Shown in pieces: positions 18,951 to 27,528 of a DNA stretch of 64,000 nucleotides. A program made the translations under genes and the position numbers. Location: assembly GCA_030532305.1 (NCBI GenBank), contig JAUNLJ010000004.1:30082-94081 (forward strand), given 5' to 3'. Position 1 is the stretch's first letter. The number at the start of each line of letters is the position of its first letter. This DNA comes from Tissierellia bacterium. GTDB taxonomy: Bacteria > Bacillota > Clostridia > Tissierellales > Peptoniphilaceae. The notes below the pieces were generated by a model. The model was not told the DNA's origin, made no database searches, and worked only from the letters and a program-made list of their open reading frames with translations.

Positions 18951-19964
18951 ATGAAAAAAAATCTTAGAAAAAAAGCCTTAGTTAGCCTTTTTCTGGGTCT
19001 AACCATGGCCCTCGTAGGATGTAGTCAAGGTACAGGATCCAATAAGACAAATACCAGTCCAGAAGAAGAAAAGACCTTAAAGATTGGTGTTGTACAATTG
19101 GCTGAACATGTGGCTTTAGACCGTGCCAGACAGGGTTTTGAAGAGGAATTACAAGACCAGGGCATCAAGGCAGAAATTATTTATGAAAATGCCCAGGGGG
19201 AACTTCCTTCTGTCATGACCATTAGCAAAAATTTTATCAAAGAAGAGGTAGACCTGGTCTACGCCATAGCAACACCAGCAGCCCAAGGGGCCCAAAATGC
19301 CTTAGCTGATACAGACATTCCCCTTATCTTTAATGCCGTCACAGACCCGGTGGATGCGGGCCTAGTGGAAAGTTTAGAAAAACCTGGTGGACAGGTAACC
19401 GGAGTTAGTGACTATATTGGACCCAAGGACCAGTTAAAGGCCTTTGTAGACTTGTTCCCAGAAATTAAGACCCTGGGGGTCCTCTACTCCACCAACGAGG
19501 CCAACTCCGCCAGACAAATAGAAGACCTAGAGGCAGCCTGTGATGAATTGGGCATCGAGCTTATGGTTAAGGGGATTAATAACATTAATGATGCTAGCCC
19601 CACCATGGCCAGCATTGTGACCCAAATAGACGGCCACTTTGCCATTACAGACAATATGACCTCCTCATCAGCTGCCGCCATAGGCAAGATCTTAAAAGAA
19701 AATAAAATTCCTTCCTACGCCGCAGAAGAAGGCCCTGTTGAAAGTGGCCTCCTCCTATCGGATGGGGTTAGTTACCAAGAACTAGGCCATCTAGCAGGAA
19801 GACAAGCCATAGATATCCTAGTCGAAGGCAAGTCTATCAGTGATATGCCTGTTGGTTTTGCAGAAAACACCACCCGGGTAGTCAACGAAGAAGTAGCCCA
19901 GGCCCTGGGATTAGACTTAGCCATTTTTAAAGAGGCCAAATTCGTAAAAACAAGAACAGAATAA
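18951..19964 (+). CDS. ABC transporter substrate-binding lipoprotein, TrpX-like (second copy)
   Basis: PF04392-family binding protein, 337 residues. Seen: basic N-terminus, hydrophobic core and lipobox ALVGC, then IGVVQLAEHVALDRARQGF and VYAIATPAAQGAQNA. TTGGAGG precedes the ATG. Behind a Tyr-type T-box and directly before its permease and ATPase genes (11 and 1 base gaps), so it is likely the tyrosine-binding component. It is clearly a paralogue of the gene at 17639. Confidence 0.9.
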   Translation: MKKNLRKKALVSLFLGLTMALVGCSQGTGSNKTNTSPEEEKTLKIGVVQLAEHVALDRARQGFEEELQDQGIKAEIIYENAQGELPSVMTISKNFIKEEVDLVYAIATPAAQGAQNALADTDIPLIFNAVTDPVDAGLVESLEKPGGQVTGVSDYIGPKDQLKAFVDLFPEIKTLGVLYSTNEANSARQIEDLEAACDELGIELMVKGINNINDASPTMASIVTQIDGHFAITDNMTSSSAAAIGKILKENKIPSYAAEEGPVESGLLLSDGVSYQELGHLAGRQAIDILVEGKSISDMPVGFAENTTRVVNEEVAQALGLDLAIFKEAKFVKTRTE

Positions 19965-19975
19965 AGAGGGACAAC

Positions 19976-20854
19976 ATGCAAGAGATACTTTTAGCCTCCC
20001 TGGAACAGGGACTTATTTTCTCCCTGCTGGCTGTGGGGGTCATGATTACGTTTAGACTATTGGATATTGCCGACCTATCGGTAGAAGGGACCTTTCCTTT
20101 GGGGGCCTTTGTCCTAGCCTGGGGCTTTGCTTCAAACTTAAACCCCTTTTTGGGCTTGGTCCTGGCCTTTGTGGCCGGATCCCTAGCCGGGCTTTTCACT
20201 TATTTTTTATACAAGAAGCTAGCCATTCCTGCCATCCTAGCCGGGATCCTCACCATGACCATCCTCTACACGGTCAACCTAAAGATCAACGGGACCTCTA
20301 ATGTGCCCCTGGCCACAGAGACCACTCTTTTTGACCTGTCCCAGGCCCTACCCGATGTCCTTATTTTAGGGGTCATTGTCCTGGTGATGAAGCTGGCCCT
20401 AGACTGGTTCTTGCAGACGGAACAGGGCTACCTTTTGAAGGTAACAGGAGACAATGACAGCCTGGTGAGAAGTCTAGGCCAAAACCCCAACCGCTACCTG
20501 GCCCTGGGGCTTTTGCTCTCCAACGGCCTGGCCGCCCTAAGTGGGGCCTTAATGGCCCAGTACCAAGGCTTTGTAGATATTACCATGGGCCAGTCCATGA
20601 TTGTAACGGCCCTGGCCTCCATTGTCATAGGAGAGGCCATCTTCCGCTACAATAAGAGCCTAAAAATTACCAGCCGGGGCATTCTAGGGGCCCTTATCTA
20701 TAGGATAATCTATGGCCTAGCCATTCACTTTGGCCTAAACCCCGATGACCTAAAGGCGATTACAGCCCTGATCGTTATTGCCTTTATTGCCTACAATAAC
20801 CTATCCGCTAGCCAAAAAAGAAGGCAGCAGATTAGAAAAGCAAAGGAGCAATAA
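19976..20854 (+). CDS. ABC transporter permease, TrpY-like
   Basis: Membrane subunit of the amino-acid importer, 292 residues, related to the LivH-type permeases. Seen: about eight hydrophobic segments, an opening LASLEQGLIFSLLAVGVMITFRLLDIADLSVEGTFPLGAF-like start typical of this family, and a C-terminal cytoplasmic basic tail. Upstream RBS is GAGGG. It lies between the binding protein and ATPase genes. A TrpXYZ-type assignment is firm; the substrate is inferred from the leader. Confidence 0.9.
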   Translation: MQEILLASLEQGLIFSLLAVGVMITFRLLDIADLSVEGTFPLGAFVLAWGFASNLNPFLGLVLAFVAGSLAGLFTYFLYKKLAIPAILAGILTMTILYTVNLKINGTSNVPLATETTLFDLSQALPDVLILGVIVLVMKLALDWFLQTEQGYLLKVTGDNDSLVRSLGQNPNRYLALGLLLSNGLAALSGALMAQYQGFVDITMGQSMIVTALASIVIGEAIFRYNKSLKITSRGILGALIYRIIYGLAIHFGLNPDDLKAITALIVIAFIAYNNLSASQKRRQQIRKAKEQ

Positions 20855-20855
20855 G

Positions 20856-21632
20856 ATGTTGTCTATAAAGCATTTACAAAAGACCTTTTATCCAGGCACC
20901 CCGGAAGAAAATCGGGTCTTCAAGGATTTTAACCTAGAGACCCAGGACCATGGCTGTATTGCCATCCTAGGCCCCAACGGCTGTGGGAAATCCACCCTCT
21001 TTAACCTGGTCACAGGGGGTCTTCAGGCTGATGCAGGAAAAATTGAATTAAACGGGCTAGACCTGACCCCCATTTCTGAAGTGGACCGGGCCAAGTATAT
21101 TGGCCGGGTCATGCAGGACCCCTCTAAGGGGGTTAGCCCCAACCTGACCATCCTAGAAAACCTCTATCTTTCCCGCCTAAAGGGACAGAAGTTTGGCTTT
21201 TCCTCCCTAGTCAAAAAAGATATCCAGGACGAGCTGGTAGACAAGCTAGCTAGTGCCAAGCTAGGCCTAGAAAACAAGCTTAACACCCAGGTCAAGTATC
21301 TTTCTGGAGGTCAAAGGCAGACCGTGAGCCTTATTATGGCCACCTACAACCGGCCAGACCTCCTCCTTTTAGACGAGCACACAGCCGCCCTAGACCCAAA
21401 AACCTCTTACCTGGTCTTAGAAAAGACCCGGGACCTCATTGACAGGGAAAAGATCCTAACCCTGATGATTACCCATAATCTAAGGACGGCCATTGATTTT
21501 TCAGACCGGATTATTATGATGCTGGCAGGCAAGATTGTCCTAGACGTGCCCGGAAAAAGCCTAAGTGAGGAAGAGCTCACCAGGATCTACCATGAAAAGA
21601 TTGACAAGCAGAGGATAAGTTTGGCCTCCTAG
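20856..21632 (+). CDS. ABC transporter ATP-binding protein, TrpZ-like
   Basis: ATPase of the importer, about 258 residues. Seen: Walker A GPNGCGKST, Q-loop, signature YLSGGQRQTVSL, Walker B LLLLDEHTAALD and the switch His in TITHN-like LMITHNLR. The frame extends upstream to 20778 inside the permease gene, but ATG 20856 (MLSIKHLQKTF) just after the permease stop has AAAGGAGC at good distance. Completes the SBP-permease-ATPase unit. Confidence 0.93.
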   Translation: MLSIKHLQKTFYPGTPEENRVFKDFNLETQDHGCIAILGPNGCGKSTLFNLVTGGLQADAGKIELNGLDLTPISEVDRAKYIGRVMQDPSKGVSPNLTILENLYLSRLKGQKFGFSSLVKKDIQDELVDKLASAKLGLENKLNTQVKYLSGGQRQTVSLIMATYNRPDLLLLDEHTAALDPKTSYLVLEKTRDLIDREKILTLMITHNLRTAIDFSDRIIMMLAGKIVLDVPGKSLSEEELTRIYHEKIDKQRISLAS

Positions 21633-21668
21633 GTCCCTTTAAGAGGTGAAAAAAACTAGAGAATGTTG

Positions 21669-21674
21669 TATAAT
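21669..21674 (+). promoter_or_regulatory. Putative -10 box for the GPx-like gene
   Basis: TATAAT at 21669-21674. The matching -35 is poor (GTGAAA at 21646-21651, 17-base spacer). The ribosome binding site GGGAGGGG follows. Confidence 0.45.
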
Positions 21675-21694
21675 GGGGTAAGGGAGGGGATTTC

Positions 21695-22156
21695 ATGAAT
21701 ATTTATGCCACGTCCGTTAAAACCATAGAAGGCAAAAAAACTGATCTTAAGGCCTACCAAAATCAAGTTTTACTCATTGTCAATACGGCAAGCCAATCTA
21801 GCAGGAGTATTCAACTAGAAGGCCTCCAAAGGCTCTATGATATTTACAAGGAAGACGGATTCGCCGTTTTGGCCTTTCCATGCAATCAATTTAACCAAGA
21901 TGAACCTGGTGATGATGCTGAGATTTTGGCCCGAATGAGGGGAGAATTTGAAATCTCATTCCCGATTTTTTCAAAAACAGATGTAAAGGGACCAGAAGCC
22001 CACCCGCTCTTTGTTGGCTTAACCCAGGACATAGAGGGGGAAGTAGAAGACAATTTTGAAAAGTTCTTAGTGGACCGGGACGGCCAGCTAGTAGCCCGTT
22101 TCCCCACAGGAAAGCAACCCATTGACTTAAAAGATGATATTGATGAGCTGATTTAA
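21695..22156 (+). CDS. Glutathione peroxidase-fold protein lacking the catalytic Cys/Sec
   Basis: GPx family by overall pattern, 153 residues: an N-terminal start like other bacterial GPx, FPCNQF at residues 61-66, and a C-terminal NFEKFLVDRDG. But the peroxidatic position, normally Cys or Sec in NVASxCG, reads NTASQS (Ser35, codon TCT). By alignment from memory, the tetrad Gln is Asp69 and the tetrad Trp is Asp119; only the Asn (Asn120) is kept. Cys63 in FPCNQF is the sole cysteine. The reading frame is intact, so this is a divergent protein rather than a pseudogene. It probably cannot act as a normal thiol peroxidase. It has its own promoter and terminator. Confidence 0.85.
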   Translation: MNIYATSVKTIEGKKTDLKAYQNQVLLIVNTASQSSRSIQLEGLQRLYDIYKEDGFAVLAFPCNQFNQDEPGDDAEILARMRGEFEISFPIFSKTDVKGPEAHPLFVGLTQDIEGEVEDNFEKFLVDRDGQLVARFPTGKQPIDLKDDIDELI

Positions 22157-22163
22157 TAGAAGG

Positions 22164-22194
22164 GATTCCCCATCCACATGGGGGATCTTTTTTT
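22164..22194 (+). terminator. Terminator after the GPx-like gene
   Basis: GATTCCCC (22164-22171) pairs with GGGGATC (22181-22187), followed by seven T. Confidence 0.85.
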
Positions 22195-22252
22195 ATGGTC
22201 TTGTGTGAAAGATTAGTGATAGGCCGATGAAAGATTCATGAAGGGGCCTTAA

Positions 22253-22284
22253 TTTACCTAAACTTTACAATAAGTGGATATAAA
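22253..22284 (+). promoter_or_regulatory. Pho-box-like repeat and promoter of pstS
   Basis: TTTACC at 22253-22258 and TTTACA at 22264-22269, an 11-base period like PhoP/PhoB direct repeats, followed by a -10-like TATAAA near 22279-22284. No normal -35 is visible, as expected for an activator-dependent promoter. The same arrangement occurs before pstC. Confidence 0.6.
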
Positions 22285-22344
22285 TCTAACCCATCTTAGG
22301 TAAACTAAGGGACAGTAGATCACATGAATTAAGAGGAGGAAAAA

Positions 22345-23304
22345 ATGAACAATATTAAAAGAATTGGTCTAATTGCTAGTATGACTGCCCTAAGTTTAGC
22401 CCTTGTTGCTTGTGGTGGAAACGAAGCTGCCAACAACGGTGGAGAAAATGCCGCCAACAACACTGAAGCCAATGCAGGAAACAATGTAGCTACAGAAGAA
22501 GCTGCTGATCCTTCTGAACTAGGTGCTATTGCAGTAGTTAGCCGTGAAGATGGGTCCGGAACTAGAGGGGCCTTTGTTGAAATCGTCGGCATTCTTGAAG
22601 AAGACGAAAATGGCGAAGAAATTGACATGACCACCCAAGAAGCCGATATCCAAAACTCTACCAATGGGGTTATGACCACTGTAGCTGGAAACCCTTCAGC
22701 CATTGGCTATATCTCTTTAGGCTCTCTTAACGACACCGTTAAGGCCCTAAGCATTGATGGGGTTGAACCTACTGCTGAAACTATTATTGCTGGCGACTAT
22801 GCCATTGCAAGACCCTTCCTACTAGTAACTAAGGGAGCACCTGCTGAAGGTTCTATTGAAGAAGACTTCCTAAAGTTTGCTCACTCTAAAGAAGGTCAAG
22901 ACCTAGCTGAACAAGAAGGCTATGTCAGGGTAGCTGGTGAAGAAGAATACGAAGCTGCAGGCCTTTCTGGTTCTATTACTGTAGCAGGTTCTACTTCTGT
23001 AACTCCCCTTGTAGAAGTTCTTGTTGAAGCCTACACTGCCCACAACCCAGATGTAACCATCGAAATCCAATCTACCGGTTCTTCTGCAGGTATCCAAGCT
23101 GCCACAGAAGGAACAGCTCAAATTGGTATGTCTTCTAGAAACCTAAAAGATGAAGAAAAAGGCGAACTTGAAGAACTTGTTCTAGCCCAAGACGGGATTG
23201 CTGTTATCGTAAATACTGAAAATCCCCTAGCTGATATGTCCCTTGAAAATGTTAAAAACATCTTCCTTGGGGAAATGGCTGACTGGTCTGAACTTGCAGA
23301 ATAA
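22345..23304 (+). CDS. pstS: Phosphate-binding lipoprotein PstS with swapped domain order
   Basis: High-affinity phosphate receptor, 319 residues. Seen: lipobox ending at Cys23, then a low-complexity Asn/Ala/Glu linker (residues about 25-58). The conserved blocks come in reversed order compared with ordinary PstS: SREDGSGTRG (residues 66-75), AGNPSAIGYISLG and the GYVRVA end come first. The normally N-terminal VAGSTSVTP (213-221), TGSSAGI, GMSSR and the end NIFLGEMADWSEL come last. Both phosphate-binding lobes are complete, so the protein should work. The lack of a stop between and the clean halves argue for circular permutation rather than a frameshift. Followed by its own terminator, 420 bases before pstC. 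Confidence 0.9.
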   Translation: MNNIKRIGLIASMTALSLALVACGGNEAANNGGENAANNTEANAGNNVATEEAADPSELGAIAVVSREDGSGTRGAFVEIVGILEEDENGEEIDMTTQEADIQNSTNGVMTTVAGNPSAIGYISLGSLNDTVKALSIDGVEPTAETIIAGDYAIARPFLLVTKGAPAEGSIEEDFLKFAHSKEGQDLAEQEGYVRVAGEEEYEAAGLSGSITVAGSTSVTPLVEVLVEAYTAHNPDVTIEIQSTGSSAGIQAATEGTAQIGMSSRNLKDEEKGELEELVLAQDGIAVIVNTENPLADMSLENVKNIFLGEMADWSELAE

Positions 23305-23358
23305 GCTAGACCCTAAAAACCCTAACTTTCTTTAAGAAAATAGGATTCCTAAAAATCT

Positions 23359-23396
23359 AATTGGCATGGCGACCCAGGTCCCATGCCAATTTTTAT
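23359..23396 (+). terminator. Terminator after pstS
   Basis: Perfect 11-base stem AATTGGCATGG (23359-23369) with CCATGCCAATT (23381-23391), then TTTTATT. It separates pstS from pstCAB. The stretch 23400-23640 that follows shows no gene or structure I can support. Confidence 0.88.
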
Positions 23397-23649
23397 TGGC
23401 TAGGATCGTCTGGAAAAAAAGTCTAGCTTAAAATTGGGCCAGGGACAAGGCCTCATCAGCTAGAAAAAGGAAGGGGACCTGGCTTAAAACCCTTAAAATT
23501 TTTATGGAAAAACCTCAAGGCTATTTAAAGACCATGTAAAGGATGGCCGGGGCCTAGATAAAAAATAGGTAAAGCCAGGCCCCTTTGTAAAGGGAATGAC
23601 CTAAGATTGGGGAAATTTTCAGCTTATGCAAGGGATTTCCCCTCTAAAC

Positions 23650-23683
23650 TTTACATAAACTTTACAATTCAGCTAAGTATATT
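23650..23683 (+). promoter_or_regulatory. Pho-box-like repeat and promoter of pstC
   Basis: TTTACA at 23650-23655 and again at 23661-23666, exactly 11 bases apart, with a -10-like TATATT at about 23678-23683. It mirrors the site before pstS and suggests control of both units by the PhoB-type regulator encoded downstream. Confidence 0.6.
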
Positions 23684-23725
23684 TGACCCTGGCTTGCTAT
23701 GCTAGGGAACAAAGGAGGAGAACAA

Positions 23726-24583
23726 ATGAAGTCTAAAGGATTTGAAAAGTTCTGGGAGATTGTATTTTTTATCTGCTCTCTCGTTTCAGTGGCTTCCATC
23801 ATCGTCATCTGTTATTTTATTTTTTCCAACGGCCTTCCATTTATTTTGAATTATGGCCTGAGTGATTTTCTTTTAGGAACAGATTGGCGGCCAACGGCAG
23901 GCAACCCTAAATTTGGGATTCTGCCCATGATCATGGGGTCCATCTATGTGACGATTGGAGCTTGTATTGTAGGTATTCCTATCGGTGTCTTAACAGCTAT
24001 TTACTTAGCCTATTTTTGCCCGGATAGAATTTATCGTTTTATTAAACCCGCTGTTAACCTGATGGCAGGCATTCCATCTATCGTCTATGGTTTCTTTGCC
24101 CTTATGGTCATGGTTCCCTTTATTAGGGGCTTTGCCGGAGGAACCGGGATGAGTGTTTTTACAGCTTCTGTCCTACTGGGCATTATGATCCTGCCCACCA
24201 TTATTGGTCTGTCTGAAAGTTCCATTCGGTCAGTCCCCAGGTCCTATTATGAGGGGTCTATTGCCCTGGGGGCCACCCATGAAAGGTCTGTTATGCGGAT
24301 TGTGGTTCCTGCAGCCAAGTCCGGTATTTTAGCAGCCATCATCCTAGGCATTGGCCGGGCTATTGGGGAAACCATGGCCGTTATTTTGATTGCCGGTAAC
24401 CAACCCCGGATGCCCAAGGGGATCTTTAAGGGGGCCCGGACCATGACAGCCAACATTGTTATTGAAATGGCCTATGCGGCAGGCGCCCATAGGGAGGCCC
24501 TCATCGCTACAGGTGTCGTCCTATTTATATTTATCTTGATCATTAACTTAATTTTTAATCTTGTTAAAAGGAGGATGAATTAA
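23726..24583 (+). CDS. pstC: Phosphate ABC transporter permease PstC
   Basis: First membrane subunit of the phosphate importer, about 285 residues. Seen: six membrane segments and PstC-type motifs, with FGILPMIMGSIYVTIGACIVGIPIGV and the EAA-like loop GATHERSVMRIVVPAAKSGI. ATG 23726 follows AAAGGAGGAG; an earlier ATG at 23699 lies upstream of that site. Overlaps pstA by one base. Confidence 0.95.
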   Translation: MKSKGFEKFWEIVFFICSLVSVASIIVICYFIFSNGLPFILNYGLSDFLLGTDWRPTAGNPKFGILPMIMGSIYVTIGACIVGIPIGVLTAIYLAYFCPDRIYRFIKPAVNLMAGIPSIVYGFFALMVMVPFIRGFAGGTGMSVFTASVLLGIMILPTIIGLSESSIRSVPRSYYEGSIALGATHERSVMRIVVPAAKSGILAAIILGIGRAIGETMAVILIAGNQPRMPKGIFKGARTMTANIVIEMAYAAGAHREALIATGVVLFIFILIINLIFNLVKRRMN

Positions 24584-25410
24584 TGAATCGGAAGACCCAG
24601 GCGCATCTGATGCGTTTTATTATTCATCTTAGTGCAGCCATAACCGTAGCCGCTTTAGCCTTTATTGTTATCTATATTATCATTAGAGGGGTCCCCAACC
24701 TCTCTTCCAGCCTCTTTGCCCTGGAATATACCACAGACAATGTATCCATGTTCCCGGCCATTATCACCACCCTTGTGGTGGTCCTATTGACCCTTCTTAT
24801 TGCCACCCCCCTAGGCATCTTTACCGCCTTTTACCTAGTGGAATATGCTAAGAAGGGGTCTACTGTGGTAGATATTATCCGGGTAACCACAGAAACCCTC
24901 CAAGGGATCCCATCCATCTTATATGGTCTTTTTGGGATGCTCTTTTTTACGGTCTTTTTAGGCATGGGCTATTCCATTATTTCTGGGGTCTTGACCCTAT
25001 CTATTATGGTCCTTCCCCTAATTATCCGGTCTACAGAAGAAGCCCTTATTGCCGTAGACGATAGCCTAAGACAGGGGAGCTTTGCCCTAGGGGCAGGTAA
25101 GCTTAGGACCATTATTAAGGTGGTCCTTCCTGTAGCCACCCCCGGGATCCTGTCTGGGGTCATCCTGGCCATTGGCCGGTGTGTGGGGGAAACGGCGGCC
25201 CTAATGTTCACCCTGGGAACGGCCACAGCCATGCCCACAGGGCTCCTGTCTTCTGGGAGGACCCTGGCCCTACACATGTATGTATTATCCACAGAAGGAC
25301 TTCATGTCAACGAGTCCTTTGCCGTTGGATTTGTATTAATCATTCTGACCCTACTCATTAACAGCTTGTCAGAATATGTGAGTCGGAGATTTGTTGAAGG
25401 AGGAAAATAA
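24583..25410 (+). CDS. pstA: Phosphate ABC transporter permease PstA
   Basis: Second membrane subunit, 275 residues. Seen: six membrane segments, ATPLGIFTAFYLVEYA and the EAA loop ALGAGKLRTIIKVVLPVATPGI. AAAAGGAGG precedes the ATG, which shares a base with the pstC stop. Directly adjoins pstB. Confidence 0.95.
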   Translation: MNRKTQAHLMRFIIHLSAAITVAALAFIVIYIIIRGVPNLSSSLFALEYTTDNVSMFPAIITTLVVVLLTLLIATPLGIFTAFYLVEYAKKGSTVVDIIRVTTETLQGIPSILYGLFGMLFFTVFLGMGYSIISGVLTLSIMVLPLIIRSTEEALIAVDDSLRQGSFALGAGKLRTIIKVVLPVATPGILSGVILAIGRCVGETAALMFTLGTATAMPTGLLSSGRTLALHMYVLSTEGLHVNESFAVGFVLIILTLLINSLSEYVSRRFVEGGK

Positions 25411-26163
25411 ATGCCCAAAATGCAGATTAAGGACGTGGACTTATACTACGGTGATTTCCAAGCCCTAAAGAAAATCAATATGGATATCGCAGCCAACGAG
25501 GTGACTGCCTTTATTGGCCCCAGTGGATGCGGAAAGTCCACCATGCTAAAGTGCCTAAACCGGATGAATGACCTGGTTGAAAATTGCCGGATTGAGGGTC
25601 TGATGACCCTAGACGGGGAGGACATCTACGCAGACAACTACGACCTAAACCTCCTTCGTAAAAGGGTGGGCATGGTCTTCCAGCACCCCAACCCCTTCCC
25701 CATGAGCATCTATGACAACATTGCCTATGGGCCCAGGACCCATGGGATTACCGACAAAAACGAGCTAGATGAAATTGTAGAAAGATCCCTAAAGGGAGGG
25801 GCCATCTGGAATGAAGTTAAGGACAAACTCCACCAAAAGGCCACTGAAATTTCCGGGGGCCAACAACAAAGGGTTTGTATTGCCCGGGCCCTAGCCGTAT
25901 CACCTGAAGTCCTCCTTATGGACGAACCCACCTCTGCCTTGGACCCTATTTCCACCTTAAAGATAGAAGAACTTGTCCAAGACCTAAAAAAGGATTATAC
26001 TATAGTAATAGTTACCCACAACATGCAACAAGCCACACGGGTCTCCGATAAGACAGCCTTCTTCTTGACAGGCGAGGTTATTGAATTTGATAACACAGAA
26101 AAACTATTCTCTTCCCCAGAAGACCAACGGACAGAGGATTATATCACAGGTCGATTTGGTTAA
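25411..26163 (+). CDS. pstB: Phosphate ABC transporter ATPase PstB
   Basis: ATP-binding subunit, 250 residues, the usual length. Seen: Walker [28 protein letters not shown], signature [15 protein letters not shown], Walker [13 protein letters not shown] and switch [15 protein letters not shown] precedes ATG 25411, one base after pstA. Powers phosphate uptake and, with PhoU, signals phosphate status. Confidence 0.97.
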   Translation: MPKMQIKDVDLYYGDFQALKKINMDIAANEVTAFIGPSGCGKSTMLKCLNRMNDLVENCRIEGLMTLDGEDIYADNYDLNLLRKRVGMVFQHPNPFPMSIYDNIAYGPRTHGITDKNELDEIVERSLKGGAIWNEVKDKLHQKATEISGGQQQRVCIARALAVSPEVLLMDEPTSALDPISTLKIEELVQDLKKDYTIVIVTHNMQQATRVSDKTAFFLTGEVIEFDNTEKLFSSPEDQRTEDYITGRFG

Positions 26164-26181
26164 TAAAAAAGGAGGGATCTT

Positions 26182-26841
26182 ATGCGTAAAAATTATGACC
26201 GTGAGTTGGAAGTTTTAAACCACAATATTATAGAAATGGCCGCCTTTGTAGAAAGAGCCATTTTAAACGCCTTGACGGCCCTGGAAACCAGAGATGCAGA
26301 CCTAGCTAAACGTGTCATAAAAAGAGACGAAGAAGTGGATGATATGGAAAGGGACATTGAAGACATGTGCCTAAGCCTGATTCTTCGTCAACAACCTGTT
26401 GCCAGTGACTTAAGATTTATTTCTGCAGCCCTTAAGATTATCACTGACCTAGAGCGGATTGGGGACCATGCCCAGGACATTTCAGAAATTTCCTTGGCCA
26501 TGCCAGACTCACCCCTTTCTTCAGAACTGGATGCCGTCCTAAAGATGTACAATGAAAGTTCCTACATGATTAAGACCGCGGTGGATGCCTTTATCACCCG
26601 GGACGAAGACCTGGCCAACGAGGCCATTGCCCATGATGATGTGGTAGACCAACTCTTTGTAGATTTTAAGGATCAAATTATAGAGGACCTAAAGGGCGGC
26701 AGCAAAGATGCCGAAGAATATATTGACCTTCTACAAATTTCCAAATACCTTGAAAGAGTAGGGGACCATGCTGAAAATATTGCCGAATGGGTTATTTTCT
26801 CCATTACTGGCGAACACGTTGATGTAGACTTTGAAGAATAA
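26182..26841 (+). CDS. phoU: Phosphate signalling protein PhoU
   Basis: Two three-helix bundles binding metal clusters, 219 residues. Seen: repeated motifs ERDIEDMCLSLILRQQPVASDLRFI with ERIGDHAQDISE, and later KYLERVGDHAENIAE. It represses the PhoR/PhoB response and limits Pst activity when phosphate is plentiful. AAAGGAGGG precedes the ATG. The response regulator gene starts ten bases after its stop. Confidence 0.96.
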   Translation: MRKNYDRELEVLNHNIIEMAAFVERAILNALTALETRDADLAKRVIKRDEEVDDMERDIEDMCLSLILRQQPVASDLRFISAALKIITDLERIGDHAQDISEISLAMPDSPLSSELDAVLKMYNESSYMIKTAVDAFITRDEDLANEAIAHDDVVDQLFVDFKDQIIEDLKGGSKDAEEYIDLLQISKYLERVGDHAENIAEWVIFSITGEHVDVDFEE

Positions 26842-26850
26842 GGTGATCTT

Positions 26851-27528
26851 ATGATTTACTGTGTGGAGGATGAAGCTAACATCCGTGACCTAGTGGTTTA
26901 TGCCTTAAAAAACAACGACCATGAGGTGAGGGGCTTTGAAAAGGGGTCCGAGCTTTTTCAGGCCATGAAGGACCAGGTCCCCGATATGATTCTTCTAGAC
27001 ATTATGCTGCCTGAAGAAGACGGATTGGAAATCCTAGAAAAGATCCGCCAGGATACCCGCTATGAGGATATTCCGGTGATTATGCTAACGGCCAAGTCCT
27101 CAGAGCTAGATCGGGTTCTGGGTCTAGACAAGGGGGCCGATGACTATATGGTCAAACCCTTTAGTGTCCTAGAGCTCATTGCCCGTGTGAATGCCTTGTT
27201 TAGAAGGATGAGAAAACAAGAGGGTGGCTCTGACAATATTGAGATCGAGGGGGTCAGAATTGACAACCAACGCCGGCAGGTCTTGGTAGAGGGTCAAGAA
27301 ATCAACCTGACCTACAAGGAATTTGAACTCTTGCTTTATCTTTTTCAAAATAAAAATATTGTCCTTAACCGGGACAAGATTATGAGTCATGTTTGGGGCT
27401 ATGATTTTGAGGGAGAAAGCCGGACTGTGGATGTCCACATTGCTTCCTTAAGACAAAAATTAAAGGACAAGGCCTATTTAATTGAAACCGTACGCAACAT
27501 TGGTTATAAAGTAGGGACCAGTGAATGA
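26851..27528 (+). CDS. PhoB/OmpR-type response regulator
   Basis: 225 residues: receiver domain with phospho-acceptor Asp50 (LLDIMLPEEDG) and the K in MVKPFS, and an OmpR-type winged helix C-terminus (about 130-225) ending ETVRNIGYKVG. Its place directly after phoU and before a PAS-type kinase argues for the PhoB/PhoP role, binding the TTTACA repeats before pstS and pstC. That target link is inference. Confidence 0.93.
   Translation: MIYCVEDEANIRDLVVYALKNNDHEVRGFEKGSELFQAMKDQVPDMILLDIMLPEEDGLEILEKIRQDTRYEDIPVIMLTAKSSELDRVLGLDKGADDYMVKPFSVLELIARVNALFRRMRKQEGGSDNIEIEGVRIDNQRRQVLVEGQEINLTYKEFELLLYLFQNKNIVLNRDKIMSHVWGYDFEGESRTVDVHIASLRQKLKDKAYLIETVRNIGYKVGTSE

Noticed and set aside
21695..22156. 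Selenocysteine version of the GPx-like protein
   Set aside because: The codon at the active-site position is TCT (Ser), not TGA, and no in-frame TGA occurs.
22345..23304. Frameshifted or chimeric pstS assembly error
   Set aside because: A single clean frame with one lipobox and complete blocks of both lobes fits a permuted gene better than an error, though reads should be checked.
23400..23640. Possible gene or RNA between pstS and pstC
   Set aside because: No frame with a ribosome binding site and no convincing structure beyond the pstS terminator and the Pho-box promoter.
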